From Oceanococcus sp041619315 (GTDB lineage: Bacteria; Pseudomonadota; Gammaproteobacteria; Nevskiales; Oceanococcaceae), in assembly GCA_041619315.1 (NCBI GenBank), contig JBFKEC010000188.1:1-6540 (forward strand): a DNA stretch of 6,540 nucleotides. Reading direction: 5' to 3'. The notes under the pieces are model-generated. The model searched no databases, was not told the origin of the DNA, and worked only from the letters and a program-made list of their open reading frames with translations. Position numbers and translations under genes: made by a program. Below, one piece after another: positions 1 to 6,107 of this stretch (the first letter of the stretch is position 1; the number at the start of each line of letters is the position of its first letter).

Positions 1-1232
1 CCCAAATGCACCAGACTGGCCAGCAGCAGGGCCGGCAGCAACAGGCCAAACAATGGTACGAGCACAAGATTGACCGACGCCCCCAACAAGGAGACACCAC
101 CAAACATCAGAGCACCAAGCGGCAGCAACAACGCAGCCAGGACCAGCTGTATACCGAATAGCTGCACCAAACGTGGCTGCGCTGCATGACATTGCAGATA
201 CACGATGATGCCACCGGCGGCGACGAAAGATAGCCACAGGCCCGGCATGATCACGCTGAACGGATTAACCGCCACGACCAGTACAAAGGCCAGCGCCAAC
301 ACCTGCAATGCCTGACGCTGGCGCCCCGCCAGCATCGCCAGAACGCCGAACAGACACATGACAAGCGCCCGCTGCACCGGCAATCCAAATCCCGACACCC
401 AGGCATAACCCAGGGCGCAAGCCACTGCGCTCAGTGCGCCCCAGTCGCGTGCTCGCGGCCACACATAAACACCGGCCAGTTTCCACAGCGTGATACCCAA
501 CAGCCAGCCAAAGCCGGATATCAAGCCCAGATGCAACCCGGAAATCGCGAACAAATGTGTCGTGCCGGTGCGGCGCAATATGTCCCAGTCCGAATCTTCC
601 AGACCGCGCCGGTCACCCAGCAAAAGTGCGCGCAATGTGGCACTGGCCCGCGGCCGACCCAGGTGTTCCAGTTGATCCGCCCAGCGTTTGCGCCAATCGC
701 CTGCGCTGCGCCCGCACAGCTCGCCGCCACGCACGCTGGCCTTGCCCGCATAGCCTTCACGAAACAGCCAGGACTCATAGTCCAGCCCACCCGGATTGGC
801 ATTGCCGTGCGGCGGTCGCACACGCAGCTGCAAGGTCCAGCAATCGCCGCGCTGCAATTCAGGAGCATCGCGATACCAGGCGACACGCAGCAAGCCCGGA
901 CTGTCGCTCTCAGGCCGAAAGGCAAAATAGGCATTGCCAGCCAGACCGTGCTGCGGCGCCCCTACGATCTCACCGCGCACGCTCAAGTCCTGGACCGGGA
1001 CCATGACGCGCTGCGCCCAAGCCTGCTGATACGTCCAGGCCATCCAGCCACCCAGCAGCGCAGCAAGCACGATCAGCAAGGCCTGGCGCCGCCAGAATGG
1101 CAGTGCCAGCAGGGCCAGTAAAAACCACAGTGGTGACAGTGCTTGCTCGCGAAACAACAACAGCGCGGCCCACCCGATGCTGATCACGGCCAATCCTGGC
1201 CAGGTCAGCGGGGTGACCGTCAATCGCCACAT
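1..1232 (-). CDS. comEC: ComEC/Rec2-family DNA uptake channel, N-terminal part (cut by left edge)
   Basis: This is the inner-membrane channel that carries transforming single-stranded DNA into the cytoplasm during natural competence. I translated the reverse strand from ATG at 1232 and found 410 codons with no stop before the window edge. Residues 1-70 are hydrophobic (paired N-terminal membrane segments around 12-27 and 33-66). Residues about 80-180 form the soluble DUF4131/OB-like loop, with two cysteines (C131, C173) that could form the internal disulfide described for this loop in Bacillus ComEC. The Competence core follows: ALLLGDRRGL at 202-211, the hallmark THLFAISGLHLGL at 225-237, GLPVQRALVM at 283-292 and PGLWLSF at 330-336, within several membrane segments. 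The remaining core and the C-terminal metallo-beta-lactamase-like domain would lie outside the window. The start is 3 bases after the lolD stop with no clear Shine-Dalgarno, so translation is probably coupled to lolD. Family assignment is firm; competence of this organism is inference. Confidence 0.93.
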   Translation of the reverse strand, partial: MWRLTVTPLTWPGLAVISIGWAALLLFREQALSPLWFLLALLALPFWRRQALLIVLAALLGGWMAWTYQQAWAQRVMVPVQDLSVRGEIVGAPQHGLAGNAYFAFRPESDSPGLLRVAWYRDAPELQRGDCWTLQLRVRPPHGNANPGGLDYESWLFREGYAGKASVRGGELCGRSAGDWRKRWADQLEHLGRPRASATLRALLLGDRRGLEDSDWDILRRTGTTHLFAISGLHLGLISGFGWLLGITLWKLAGVYVWPRARDWGALSAVACALGYAWVSGFGLPVQRALVMCLFGVLAMLAGRQRQALQVLALAFVLVVAVNPFSVIMPGLWLSFVAAGGIIVYLQCHAAQPRLVQLFGIQLVLAALLLPLGALMFGGVSLLGASVNLVLVPLFGLLLPALLLASLVHL

Positions 1233-1235
1233 GAT

Positions 1236-1916
1236 TCAGAGCGCTTGCAGTTGCCCTGCGCGCAATTCGAGCTGGCGATCGGTGCGCGCCGCCAGCCCAG
1301 GATCGTGGGTCACGATGACCAGACTGGTGCCCAGCTCACGATTGAGTTCGAGCATCAAATCAAACACTCGCGCCGCATTCTGCGCATCCAGATTGCCGGT
1401 CGGCTCATCGGCCAAGACACATTGCGGACGGCTGACCAGAGCACGAGCAACCGCCGCACGCTGACGCTCACCGCCGGACAACTCACCCGGCTTGTGATCC
1501 AGCCGATCAGCCAAACCAACACGCTCAAGCATCTTCTCTGCCGCCCGCTCGGCCTTCGCTGCCGACTCCCGCCTCAGCAGCAGCGGCATGGCCACATTTT
1601 CCCGCGCACTGAACTCTGGCAGCAGATGATGAAACTGGTAGATGAAACCGAGATGCTGGTTACGCATGCGCCCGCGCGCTGCCTTGCCCAGGCGGGTAAA
1701 CGGTTTACCCGCGATACGCACTTCGCCGGCACTGGGATCATCCAGCCCGCCCAGCAGTTGCAGCAAGGTGCTCTTGCCCGAGCCCGACTGACCGACAATC
1801 GCAATCACCTCACCGCTGGTGATGCGCAGATCAATATCGGTCAGCACATCAAGCGCGCGCCCGACATCATTAAACTGACGCGACAGGCCGGTACATTCAA
1901 TGACCACATCATTCAT
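1236..1916 (-). CDS. lolD: Lipoprotein-releasing ABC transporter ATP-binding protein LolD
   Basis: This is the cytoplasmic ATPase of the Lol exporter. It powers extraction of outer-membrane lipoproteins from the inner membrane and their transfer to periplasmic LolA. The 226-residue protein is complete and of normal family length. It shows Walker A GQSGSGKST (42-50), the Q-loop in a LolD-typical stretch FIYQFHHLLPEF (91-102, Q94), the ABC signature LSGGERQRAAVARAL (146-160), Walker B CVLADEP (166-172) with catalytic E171, and the switch histidine H204 in VTHD. The LolD-type Q-loop and the neighbouring lolC separate it from MacB- or FtsE-like ATPases. The start overlaps the lolC stop by 8 bases. 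It is preceded by GGAGG (minus strand, 1930-1926) with a 9-base spacer, so it has its own good ribosome site as well as possible coupling. All catalytic motifs are intact. Confidence 0.96.
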   Translation of the reverse strand: MNDVVIECTGLSRQFNDVGRALDVLTDIDLRITSGEVIAIVGQSGSGKSTLLQLLGGLDDPSAGEVRIAGKPFTRLGKAARGRMRNQHLGFIYQFHHLLPEFSARENVAMPLLLRRESAAKAERAAEKMLERVGLADRLDHKPGELSGGERQRAAVARALVSRPQCVLADEPTGNLDAQNAARVFDLMLELNRELGTSLVIVTHDPGLAARTDRQLELRAGQLQAL

Positions 1917-3156
1917 AGCGCAGCGCCTCCGCAGGTTCGATCCGCGCTGCGCGCCAAGCCGGATACAGGGTTGAAGTCAGTCCCAGGCCGAGCGACAGCA
2001 ATCCAATCTTGATCACATCGGACCACACCAGATCCGATGGCAGATTGCTGATGTAATAGACATCATCGGCCAGCAAGTCGCGGCCCAGCCACGATTCGAT
2101 CGCTGGCACCAGTGTCTCGATGTTCATGGCCAAGCCAATACCACCGGCCAGCCCCAGCAGCGTGCCCACCACCCCGATCAAGGTGCCATTGACCATGAAC
2201 ACCGCCATGATGCTGCGCGGTGACGCCCCGAGGGTGCGCAATATCGCGATATCCGCCTGCTTGTCGGTCACCGCCATCACCAAAGTGGACACGATGTTGA
2301 AGGCAGCCACCGCCACGATCAGACTGAGGATGATAAACATCACGCGCTTTTCGGTCTGAATGGCAGCAAAGAAGTTGCGGTGCTGGCGGGTCCAGTCGCT
2401 GACCTGATAGAAACCCGGCAAATTGGCCTGCAACTCGCGCGCCAGATAGGGCGCCTGATAGACATCATCGAACTCGACGCGCAAGCCATTGACCGCATCG
2501 CCCAAGCGATACAGGGCGGCCGCATCACGCCGATGCATCAGCACCAGGCTGCGGTCGTATTCATACATGCCGATTTCGAACACCCCTACCACGCTGAAAC
2601 GCCGAAAACGCGGCGACACGCCGACCGGCGTGACATTGGCCGTGGGAATCAACATATCCAGATTGTCGCCCGGCACCACCCCCATGGCCATGGCCAGATG
2701 GCGCCCGATCACCACGCCAAACTCGCCGCTGCGCAAATCCTCAAGTTCCCCGACCAGCATGTGCTCGCTGATCTTTGATATGGCCGCCTCAGCCACGGGC
2801 TCGATGCCGCGCAGCAGCACGCCGGACAGCTGTTGACCGCTACGCACCATACCCTCGCCCTCTATGAACGGCGCGCTGCCCATCACATGTGGCGACTGAT
2901 CAACCTGCTCAGCCAGACTCTCCCAATCGTAGATGGCCCGACCAGCCTGTTTGATGACGGCATGCGACGTCATCCCCAGGATGCGCGCGCGCAACTCGTT
3001 CTCGAACCCGTTCATGACCGACAGCACGGTGATCAGCGCGGTGACCCCCAGCGCGATGCCGACCATGGAGGTCCCGGAAATAAAGGAGATGAAATGATTG
3101 CGGCGCTTAGCGCGGGTATAGCGCAGGCCGATAAAGAGTTCGAAGGGTTGTTTCAT
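1909..3156 (-). CDS. lolC: Lipoprotein-releasing ABC transporter permease, LolC/LolE family (LolC- or LolF-like)
   Basis: This is the integral inner-membrane subunit of the Lol exporter, which takes mature lipoproteins from the membrane and hands them to LolA. The 415-residue protein has the family layout: an N-terminal membrane segment (about 25-48, ending VMNGFENELR), a large periplasmic domain (about 50-268), three C-terminal membrane segments (about 272-294, 315-344, 382-400) and the terminal AWRAARIEPAEALRYE signature. The periplasmic stretch TPVGVSPRFRRFSVVG (176-191) matches the proline-bearing Hook of LolC, which contacts LolA. A coupling region VTDKQADIAILRTLGASPR (296-314) would face LolD. 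I chose ATG at 3156 because MKQPFELFIGLRY is the usual family N-terminus; an in-frame ATG at 3186 would add ten unusual residues. There is no Shine-Dalgarno before 3156. No lolE follows, so the subunit may work as a homodimer (LolF type); this is inference. Confidence 0.93.
   Translation of the reverse strand: MKQPFELFIGLRYTRAKRRNHFISFISGTSMVGIALGVTALITVLSVMNGFENELRARILGMTSHAVIKQAGRAIYDWESLAEQVDQSPHVMGSAPFIEGEGMVRSGQQLSGVLLRGIEPVAEAAISKISEHMLVGELEDLRSGEFGVVIGRHLAMAMGVVPGDNLDMLIPTANVTPVGVSPRFRRFSVVGVFEIGMYEYDRSLVLMHRRDAAALYRLGDAVNGLRVEFDDVYQAPYLARELQANLPGFYQVSDWTRQHRNFFAAIQTEKRVMFIILSLIVAVAAFNIVSTLVMAVTDKQADIAILRTLGASPRSIMAVFMVNGTLIGVVGTLLGLAGGIGLAMNIETLVPAIESWLGRDLLADDVYYISNLPSDLVWSDVIKIGLLSLGLGLTSTLYPAWRAARIEPAEALRYE
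1926..1930 (-). promoter_or_regulatory. Ribosome binding site of lolD inside the lolC 3' end
   Basis: The reverse strand reads GGAGG, then nine bases, then the lolD ATG at 1916. The site lies within the last codons of lolC. It supports 1916 as the lolD start and means lolD need not rely only on coupling across the 8-base overlap. Confidence 0.7.
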
Positions 3157-3165
3157 GGCGGCGCC

Positions 3166-3171
3166 AGTATA
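3166..3171 (-). promoter_or_regulatory. Possible -10 box of the lolC-lolD-comEC operon
   Basis: The reverse strand reads TATACT (5 of 6 to the sigma-70 consensus), only nine bases before the chosen lolC ATG. No convincing -35 hexamer lies 16-18 bases upstream; that position is GC-rich and falls inside the dyad at 3187-3218. If used, transcription would begin at or within about two bases of the ATG, giving a nearly leaderless message. That would agree with the absence of a Shine-Dalgarno and would exclude the alternative ATG at 3186. The call rests on one hexamer. Confidence 0.35.
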
Positions 3172-3186
3172 CGCAAGCGGAGACAT

Positions 3187-3218
3187 GTGGCCGCGGGATG
3201 CAGGCCCGCCGCGGTCAC
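3187..3218. repeat. Imperfect 10-bp inverted repeat in the lolC / exported-protein divergent region
   Basis: The arms are GTGGCCGCGG (3187-3196) and CCGCGGTCAC (3209-3218), separated by 12 bases. Nine of ten positions are Watson-Crick complementary and one is G:T. Each arm contains the self-palindrome CCGCGG. The dyad lies between the possible -10 boxes of the two divergent genes. Its left arm covers the expected -35 position for lolC, and its right arm lies just before TAATAT on the plus strand. This placement suits an operator, but GC-rich DNA forms such repeats by chance fairly often. Confidence 0.45.
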
Positions 3219-3220
3219 GC

Positions 3221-3226
3221 TAATAT
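3221..3226 (+). promoter_or_regulatory. Possible -10 box for the small exported protein gene
   Basis: TAATAT lies 25 bases upstream of the ATG at 3252 and would place the transcription start near 3233, just ahead of the Shine-Dalgarno. The hexamer at the matching -35 position (3198-3203, ATGCAG) is a weak match, so an activator or a non-standard promoter is possible. Evidence is limited to the AT-rich hexamer and its spacing. Confidence 0.3.
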
Positions 3227-3251
3227 CGGGGTACTGCTGGAGATAGTGACC

Positions 3252-3614
3252 ATGACGCGTACCCTTTTACTCACCGGCCTGCTTGTTGCCCTGCCCTTGC
3301 ACGCCGAAGTGCTGACCCTGCCGGGCGGACCTGTGCCCGAGCAGCCGTCACAAATGGCACCCGACTACGAGCATATGCCCGTAGATCGCAGCCATTTGCC
3401 ACGCACTGGCAGCAGCAAAACCACCGTGCTGAACCAGTACGGGGAGCCGATCAGCATTTCCGGCCCGGTCGGTGACCCACCGATCAGTCGCTGGGTGTAC
3501 GGCGATTTCGTGGTGTTCTTCGAATATGACCACGTTATCAATGCGGTGATCCCCGGCAAGCCGCGGCCGATATACAACCGCGAAGAATTGCGCCCCGGGG
3601 ATCCCGGATACTGA
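3252..3614 (+). CDS. Small exported conserved hypothetical protein, possibly BamE/SmpA-like
   Basis: The 120-residue protein begins with a typical Sec signal peptide: positive N-terminus (MTR), hydrophobic core (4-16) and a probable signal peptidase I site after LHA at residue 18. It has no cysteine, so it is not a lipoprotein. After a proline-rich linker (24-50) comes a conserved-looking block: VLNQYGEP (59-66), VGDPPISRWVY (73-83), then FVVFFEYDHVINAV (86-99). This pattern (a helix ending in G-x-P, an aromatic strand, then a strand with F-E and a turn) resembles BamE/SmpA-like folds and small periplasmic hypotheticals of gammaproteobacteria; the fold match is inference. The start at 3252 is supported by GGAG at 3239-3242 with a 9-base spacer; the in-frame ATG at 3198 lies inside the dyad and would bury the signal peptide. 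It is divergent from lolC, so an envelope role is plausible but unproven. Confidence 0.8.
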   Translation: MTRTLLLTGLLVALPLHAEVLTLPGGPVPEQPSQMAPDYEHMPVDRSHLPRTGSSKTTVLNQYGEPISISGPVGDPPISRWVYGDFVVFFEYDHVINAVIPGKPRPIYNREELRPGDPGY

Positions 3615-3617
3615 TTT

Positions 3618-4307
3618 TCAGGTTTCAACGATGTTGCGTGCGCCCTTGATGAAATCTTCGGCGCTTTTCTCGCTGCCCTCATCGGTCAGATCGGGCAGTT
3701 TGACCGGCACATCCTTGCCGCGAACACAGGCCGGACGGGCATACATCGCATCCACCCAGCGCTGAAGGTTATCCAGCCCTTCGACCGATGCACCAGACCA
3801 TTTGTGGGTTCTGACCCAGCACCAGTTGGCAATGTCAGCGATGGAATAGTCATCGGCCAGCCACTCCGATTCCTCCAGTCGCTTGTCGAGCACTTCAAAC
3901 AGGCGCCGGCATTCGTTCTGATAGCGGTCAATTGCGGGCTGAATTTTCTCCGGAAAATACCGATAGAACACATTGGCCTGCCCCATCATGGGCCCAACGC
4001 CACCCATCTGGAACATCAGCCATTGCAGCACCCGTGACCGGCCCTTGACGTCACTGGGCAGCAAGCGCCCGGTCTTCTCGGCCAGATAGATCAGAATGGC
4101 GCCGGATTCAAACACGGCAAAATCATCGTTGTCCGCATCCACAATCACGGGAATTTTCCCGTTCGGATTCAAGACACGAAAATCGGGCTTGTGCTGGTCG
4201 CCACCCATGATATTGACCGGATGCACGGTGTAATCCAGTTCCAGTTCTTCAAGGCAGACCGAAGCCTTCCAGCCATTCGGCGTTGGCGCGGTGTACAGAT
4301 GAATCAT
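3618..4307 (-). CDS. yfcG: Nu-class (YfcG/YghU-like) glutathione S-transferase family protein
   Basis: This is a probable cytoplasmic glutathione-dependent disulfide-bond oxidoreductase or transferase of 229 residues. The N-terminal thioredoxin-like domain (about 1-80) starts with YTAPTPNGWK. T9 and N11 lie at the same positions as the glutathione-contacting Thr9 and Asn11 of E. coli YfcG. The cis-proline loop NPNGKIPVI (47-55, P53) and the gamma-glutamyl-binding FESGAILIYLAEKTG (66-80) follow. The helical C-terminal domain has LQWLMFQMGGVGPMMGQ (94-110), a Nu-class hallmark, and the N-capping motif SIADIA (155-160). The length is nearer YfcG (about 215) than YghU, which carries extra terminal sequence. 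It is second in an operon: its ATG overlaps the stop of the upstream transferase gene by four bases (ATGA), with no clear Shine-Dalgarno, so translation is probably coupled. The C-terminal tail beyond about 205 is charged and variable. Substrate is unknown. Confidence 0.9.
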   Translation of the reverse strand: MIHLYTAPTPNGWKASVCLEELELDYTVHPVNIMGGDQHKPDFRVLNPNGKIPVIVDADNDDFAVFESGAILIYLAEKTGRLLPSDVKGRSRVLQWLMFQMGGVGPMMGQANVFYRYFPEKIQPAIDRYQNECRRLFEVLDKRLEESEWLADDYSIADIANWCWVRTHKWSGASVEGLDNLQRWVDAMYARPACVRGKDVPVKLPDLTDEGSEKSAEDFIKGARNIVET

Positions 4308-4939
4308 GCCGCAGCGCCGGCACGCAAAGCTTGCGCGCTGGGTCGCGCTGCAATGGCCTTGAGGTAACGCACCACATGTGGATGCTCGTTCGCATCGGGG
4401 GCAATCTGACTGATACGGCCAAAGCCCAGACCGATGTAGGCGGTGATGTCGGCGACCGTGAACTCATCCCCGACCAGAAAATCGCGATCGGTCAGTTCCT
4501 TGTTCAGGACCTTAATGCGCTTGAGTGCCACGTCGCGCTGCAACGCGGCGAAATCCGCGCACTGAATGGGTTCCAGCGCCTTGGCTGCAGGATGTCCATG
4601 ACGAAACGTCATGGCGATCGGCATCATCAGCTCCAGTTCCATGATGCGTTGATACATCTCAACCTGGGCACGCTGCACCGGGGTTGAGCCGAACAATGGC
4701 GGCTGCGGATGCAATTCCTCGATGTAGCGGCAAATCGCAATGCTCTCGCGAATCACCGTGCCATCGTCCAGCACCAGCGCGGGCACCTTGCGATTGGGCG
4801 CAATCGCCTTGTACTCGTCACCGTGATGCTCGCCTTTCATCAGCTCGATCTGACGAAACGGAATCTCGATTCCTTTCTCATGCAGATACATTTCCACCCG
4901 ATCCGAATTGGGCGCCATCTTCGATCCGTAAAGCAGCAT
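4304..4939 (-). CDS. Glutathione S-transferase family protein, class uncertain
   Basis: This 211-residue soluble protein has the two-domain glutathione transferase layout. In the N-terminal thioredoxin-like domain, MLLYGSKMAPNSDRVEMYLHEKG opens the fold, PNRKVPAL (48-55) carries the cis-proline P53, and the ESIAICRYIEELHP block (65-78) binds the gamma-glutamyl part of glutathione. The C-terminal helical domain has EMYQRIMELELMMP (94-107) and the N-capping motif TVADI (161-165). It lacks the Thr-Pro-Asn motif of the Nu-class partner, so the two genes are not recent duplicates. A serine near residue 6 or 12 could serve glutathione activation, but I cannot assign the class. I chose ATG at 4939 rather than the in-frame ATG at 4972 because it is preceded by AGGAGA with a 6-base spacer and begins at the family's usual N-terminus. 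It is the first gene of the pair. Substrate is unknown; a detoxification or redox role is a family-level inference. Confidence 0.88.
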   Translation of the reverse strand: MLLYGSKMAPNSDRVEMYLHEKGIEIPFRQIELMKGEHHGDEYKAIAPNRKVPALVLDDGTVIRESIAICRYIEELHPQPPLFGSTPVQRAQVEMYQRIMELELMMPIAMTFRHGHPAAKALEPIQCADFAALQRDVALKRIKVLNKELTDRDFLVGDEFTVADITAYIGLGFGRISQIAPDANEHPHVVRYLKAIAARPSAQALRAGAAA

Positions 4940-4944
4940 TGTTG

Positions 4945-4950
4945 TCTCCT
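4945..4950 (-). promoter_or_regulatory. Ribosome binding site of the first glutathione transferase gene
   Basis: The reverse strand reads AGGAGA, with GGAG six bases ahead of the ATG at 4939. This is the clearest evidence for choosing 4939 over the upstream in-frame ATG at 4972. Confidence 0.7.
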
Positions 4951-4973
4951 GGCTTGTCGAGGCGCCATCCAAT

Positions 4974-5003
4974 CAGACAGCCTCGCTTATGGTCAATTAT
5001 GAT
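4974..5003 (+). promoter_or_regulatory. Possible aguA promoter
   Basis: CAGACA (4974-4979, four of six to the -35 consensus) is followed after 18 bases by TATGAT (4998-5003, five of six to the -10 consensus). Transcription would begin near 5010 and give a leader of about 70 bases. The site overlaps the possible leftward promoter. A second, weaker option nearer the gene (TTTATA at 5043 with an AT-rich stretch near 5067) would give an almost leaderless message. Neither is strong. Confidence 0.25.
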
Positions 5004-5023
5004 GCGCGCAGTTCGCCATACAA
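4996..5023 (-). promoter_or_regulatory. Possible promoter of the glutathione transferase operon
   Basis: On the reverse strand TTGTAT (5023-5018) is followed after 16 bases by CATAAT (5001-4996). The -10 is a good match; the -35 matches only at its TTG. Transcription would begin near 4989, giving a leader of about 50 bases before the ATG at 4939. The hexamers lie within or beside the stem-loop at 5005-5034, so a regulator bound there could block this promoter. Confidence 0.3.
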
Positions 5024-5034
5024 CGAGCTGCGCG
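5005..5034. repeat. 11-bp stem-loop / dyad in the divergent region before aguA
   Basis: The arms CGCGCAGTTCG (5005-5015) and CGAGCTGCGCG (5024-5034) pair over 11 positions with one G:T, around an 8-base loop CCATACAA. No T-run follows on either strand, so it does not look like an intrinsic terminator. It covers the region between -10 and -35 of the possible leftward promoter and lies at or just after the possible aguA transcription start. An operator or a leader hairpin are both possible. Confidence 0.55.
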
Positions 5035-5081
5035 ATCCAGTCTTTATACACTGCCAGATTCTTTTTTACATAGCGTAAACA

Positions 5082-6107
5082 ATGGTTCGATTACCTGCTG
5101 AATGGGAAGCCCAGTCCGCCATCTTGCTGACCTGGCCCAATCCGGATGGCGACTTTTCCGCCTCACCCGAAAGCTACGCCGAGGTGTGCCGCTGCTTTGA
5201 AGCACTGGTGTGTAACATCGCGCGCTTTCAGCCCGTGCGCATCACATTCGGTAACGACACTGAACACACCCGTGTGCAAGCCTGGCTCAACGCCCAGTCC
5301 CTGCCCCACCCGGTCACGCTCTACCGTCTGCCCAGCGATGATGTCTGGGCCCGCGATCACAGCCCGATCGGCGTTTATCGCGATGGCCGCGCGGCCTTGC
5401 TGAAGTTTGGTTTTGACGGCTGGGGTGGCAAGTACCCGGCGGCCCGTGACAACGCCCTGGCCCCACAGCTGGCGGCGCTGGGTGCGTTTGGCGAGCTGCC
5501 GCTAAGCAGCGTCGACATGGTGCTGGAAGGTGGCGCAATCGAAAGCGACGGCCAGGGCACGTTGCTGGCCACACGTAGCAGCGTGCTCGACCCCAAACGC
5601 AACCCGCAGCGCAGCACCCACGAGCTGCAGCAGCAACTGATTGAGGTGTTCGGGCTGCAGCGCATCCTGTGGTTGGATCACGGCGCACTCAAAGGCGATG
5701 ACACCGATGGTCATATCGACACGCTGGCCCGCTTCGTCAGCCCCGACACCATCGTTTACCAGGCCGCGGGCGGCGATCTCGACGTCAATCGCGAGGAACT
5801 CACACGCATGGCCGAAGAACTGCATCAGCTGCGCACGCTGGATGGGCAACCCTACCGCTTGCTGCCACTGCCCTGGGCCGGACTGCATCGCGATGAACAG
5901 GGCAACGATCTGCCGGCCAGTTACGCCAATTTTCTGATCCTCAATCAGGCCGTGCTCATACCCACCTATGGCAGCGAGGCCGACGCCCAGGCGCTTGCCG
6001 TCATGCGCCAGGCCATGCCACAGCACCAGATCATTGGAGTCGATTGCCAGGCGCTGATCCGGCAATATGGCAGTTTGCACTGTGTCACCATGAATCTACC
6101 CGCATGA
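5082..6107 (+). CDS. aguA: Agmatine deiminase (peptidyl-arginine deiminase family)
   Basis: AguA is a cytoplasmic enzyme that hydrolyses agmatine to N-carbamoylputrescine and ammonia, the first step of the agmatine route to putrescine. The complete 341-residue protein shows the family blocks in order: RLPAEWEAQSAILLTWP (3-19), DDVWARDHSPIGVY (86-99), LEGGAIESDGQGTLL (148-162), SSVLDPKRNP (166-175), the catalytic DTDGHIDTLARF (207-218; H211, D213), SYANFLILNQAVLIPTYG (280-297) and the nucleophile C334 in SLHCVTMNLP near the C-terminus. E149 and D92 fit the usual guanidinium-contacting acidic residues; exact roles are inferred from the family. Length is slightly below many homologues (about 340-370) but all core motifs are intact. 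The start has no Shine-Dalgarno in the AT-rich TTTACATAGCGTAAACA before it, yet the N-terminus matches the family start. The stop overlaps the aguB ATG by four bases, and the aguB partner strongly supports the function. Confidence 0.95.
   Translation: MVRLPAEWEAQSAILLTWPNPDGDFSASPESYAEVCRCFEALVCNIARFQPVRITFGNDTEHTRVQAWLNAQSLPHPVTLYRLPSDDVWARDHSPIGVYRDGRAALLKFGFDGWGGKYPAARDNALAPQLAALGAFGELPLSSVDMVLEGGAIESDGQGTLLATRSSVLDPKRNPQRSTHELQQQLIEVFGLQRILWLDHGALKGDDTDGHIDTLARFVSPDTIVYQAAGGDLDVNREELTRMAEELHQLRTLDGQPYRLLPLPWAGLHRDEQGNDLPASYANFLILNQAVLIPTYGSEADAQALAVMRQAMPQHQIIGVDCQALIRQYGSLHCVTMNLPA

Noticed and set aside
531..1121. Long plus-strand open frames opposite comEC (also 557-1006)
   Set aside because: The reverse strand encodes continuous ComEC with hallmark motifs. 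These frames have no domain-like pattern and no ribosome site.
1143..2012. A 289-codon plus-strand open frame running opposite lolD
   Set aside because: It is antisense to lolD and the end of lolC, both of which have full family motifs. Its translation shows no recognisable domain and is rich in Gln, Arg and Thr, as expected of the complement of GC-rich coding DNA.
3157..3186. A ten-residue longer lolC N-terminus from ATG 3186
   Set aside because: The extra residues are not like the family N-terminus, no ribosome site precedes this ATG, and the possible -10 box lies inside the extension.
4958..4985. Inverted repeat CGAGGC-N16-GCCTCG in the leader of the glutathione transferase operon
   Set aside because: Only six base pairs around a 16-base gap, which is common by chance in DNA of this composition. 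It has no T-run, so it is not a terminator.
5502..6080. A 192-codon minus-strand open frame opposite aguA
   Set aside because: It lies wholly within aguA, which has all its catalytic motifs. The shadow protein has no signal or family motif.
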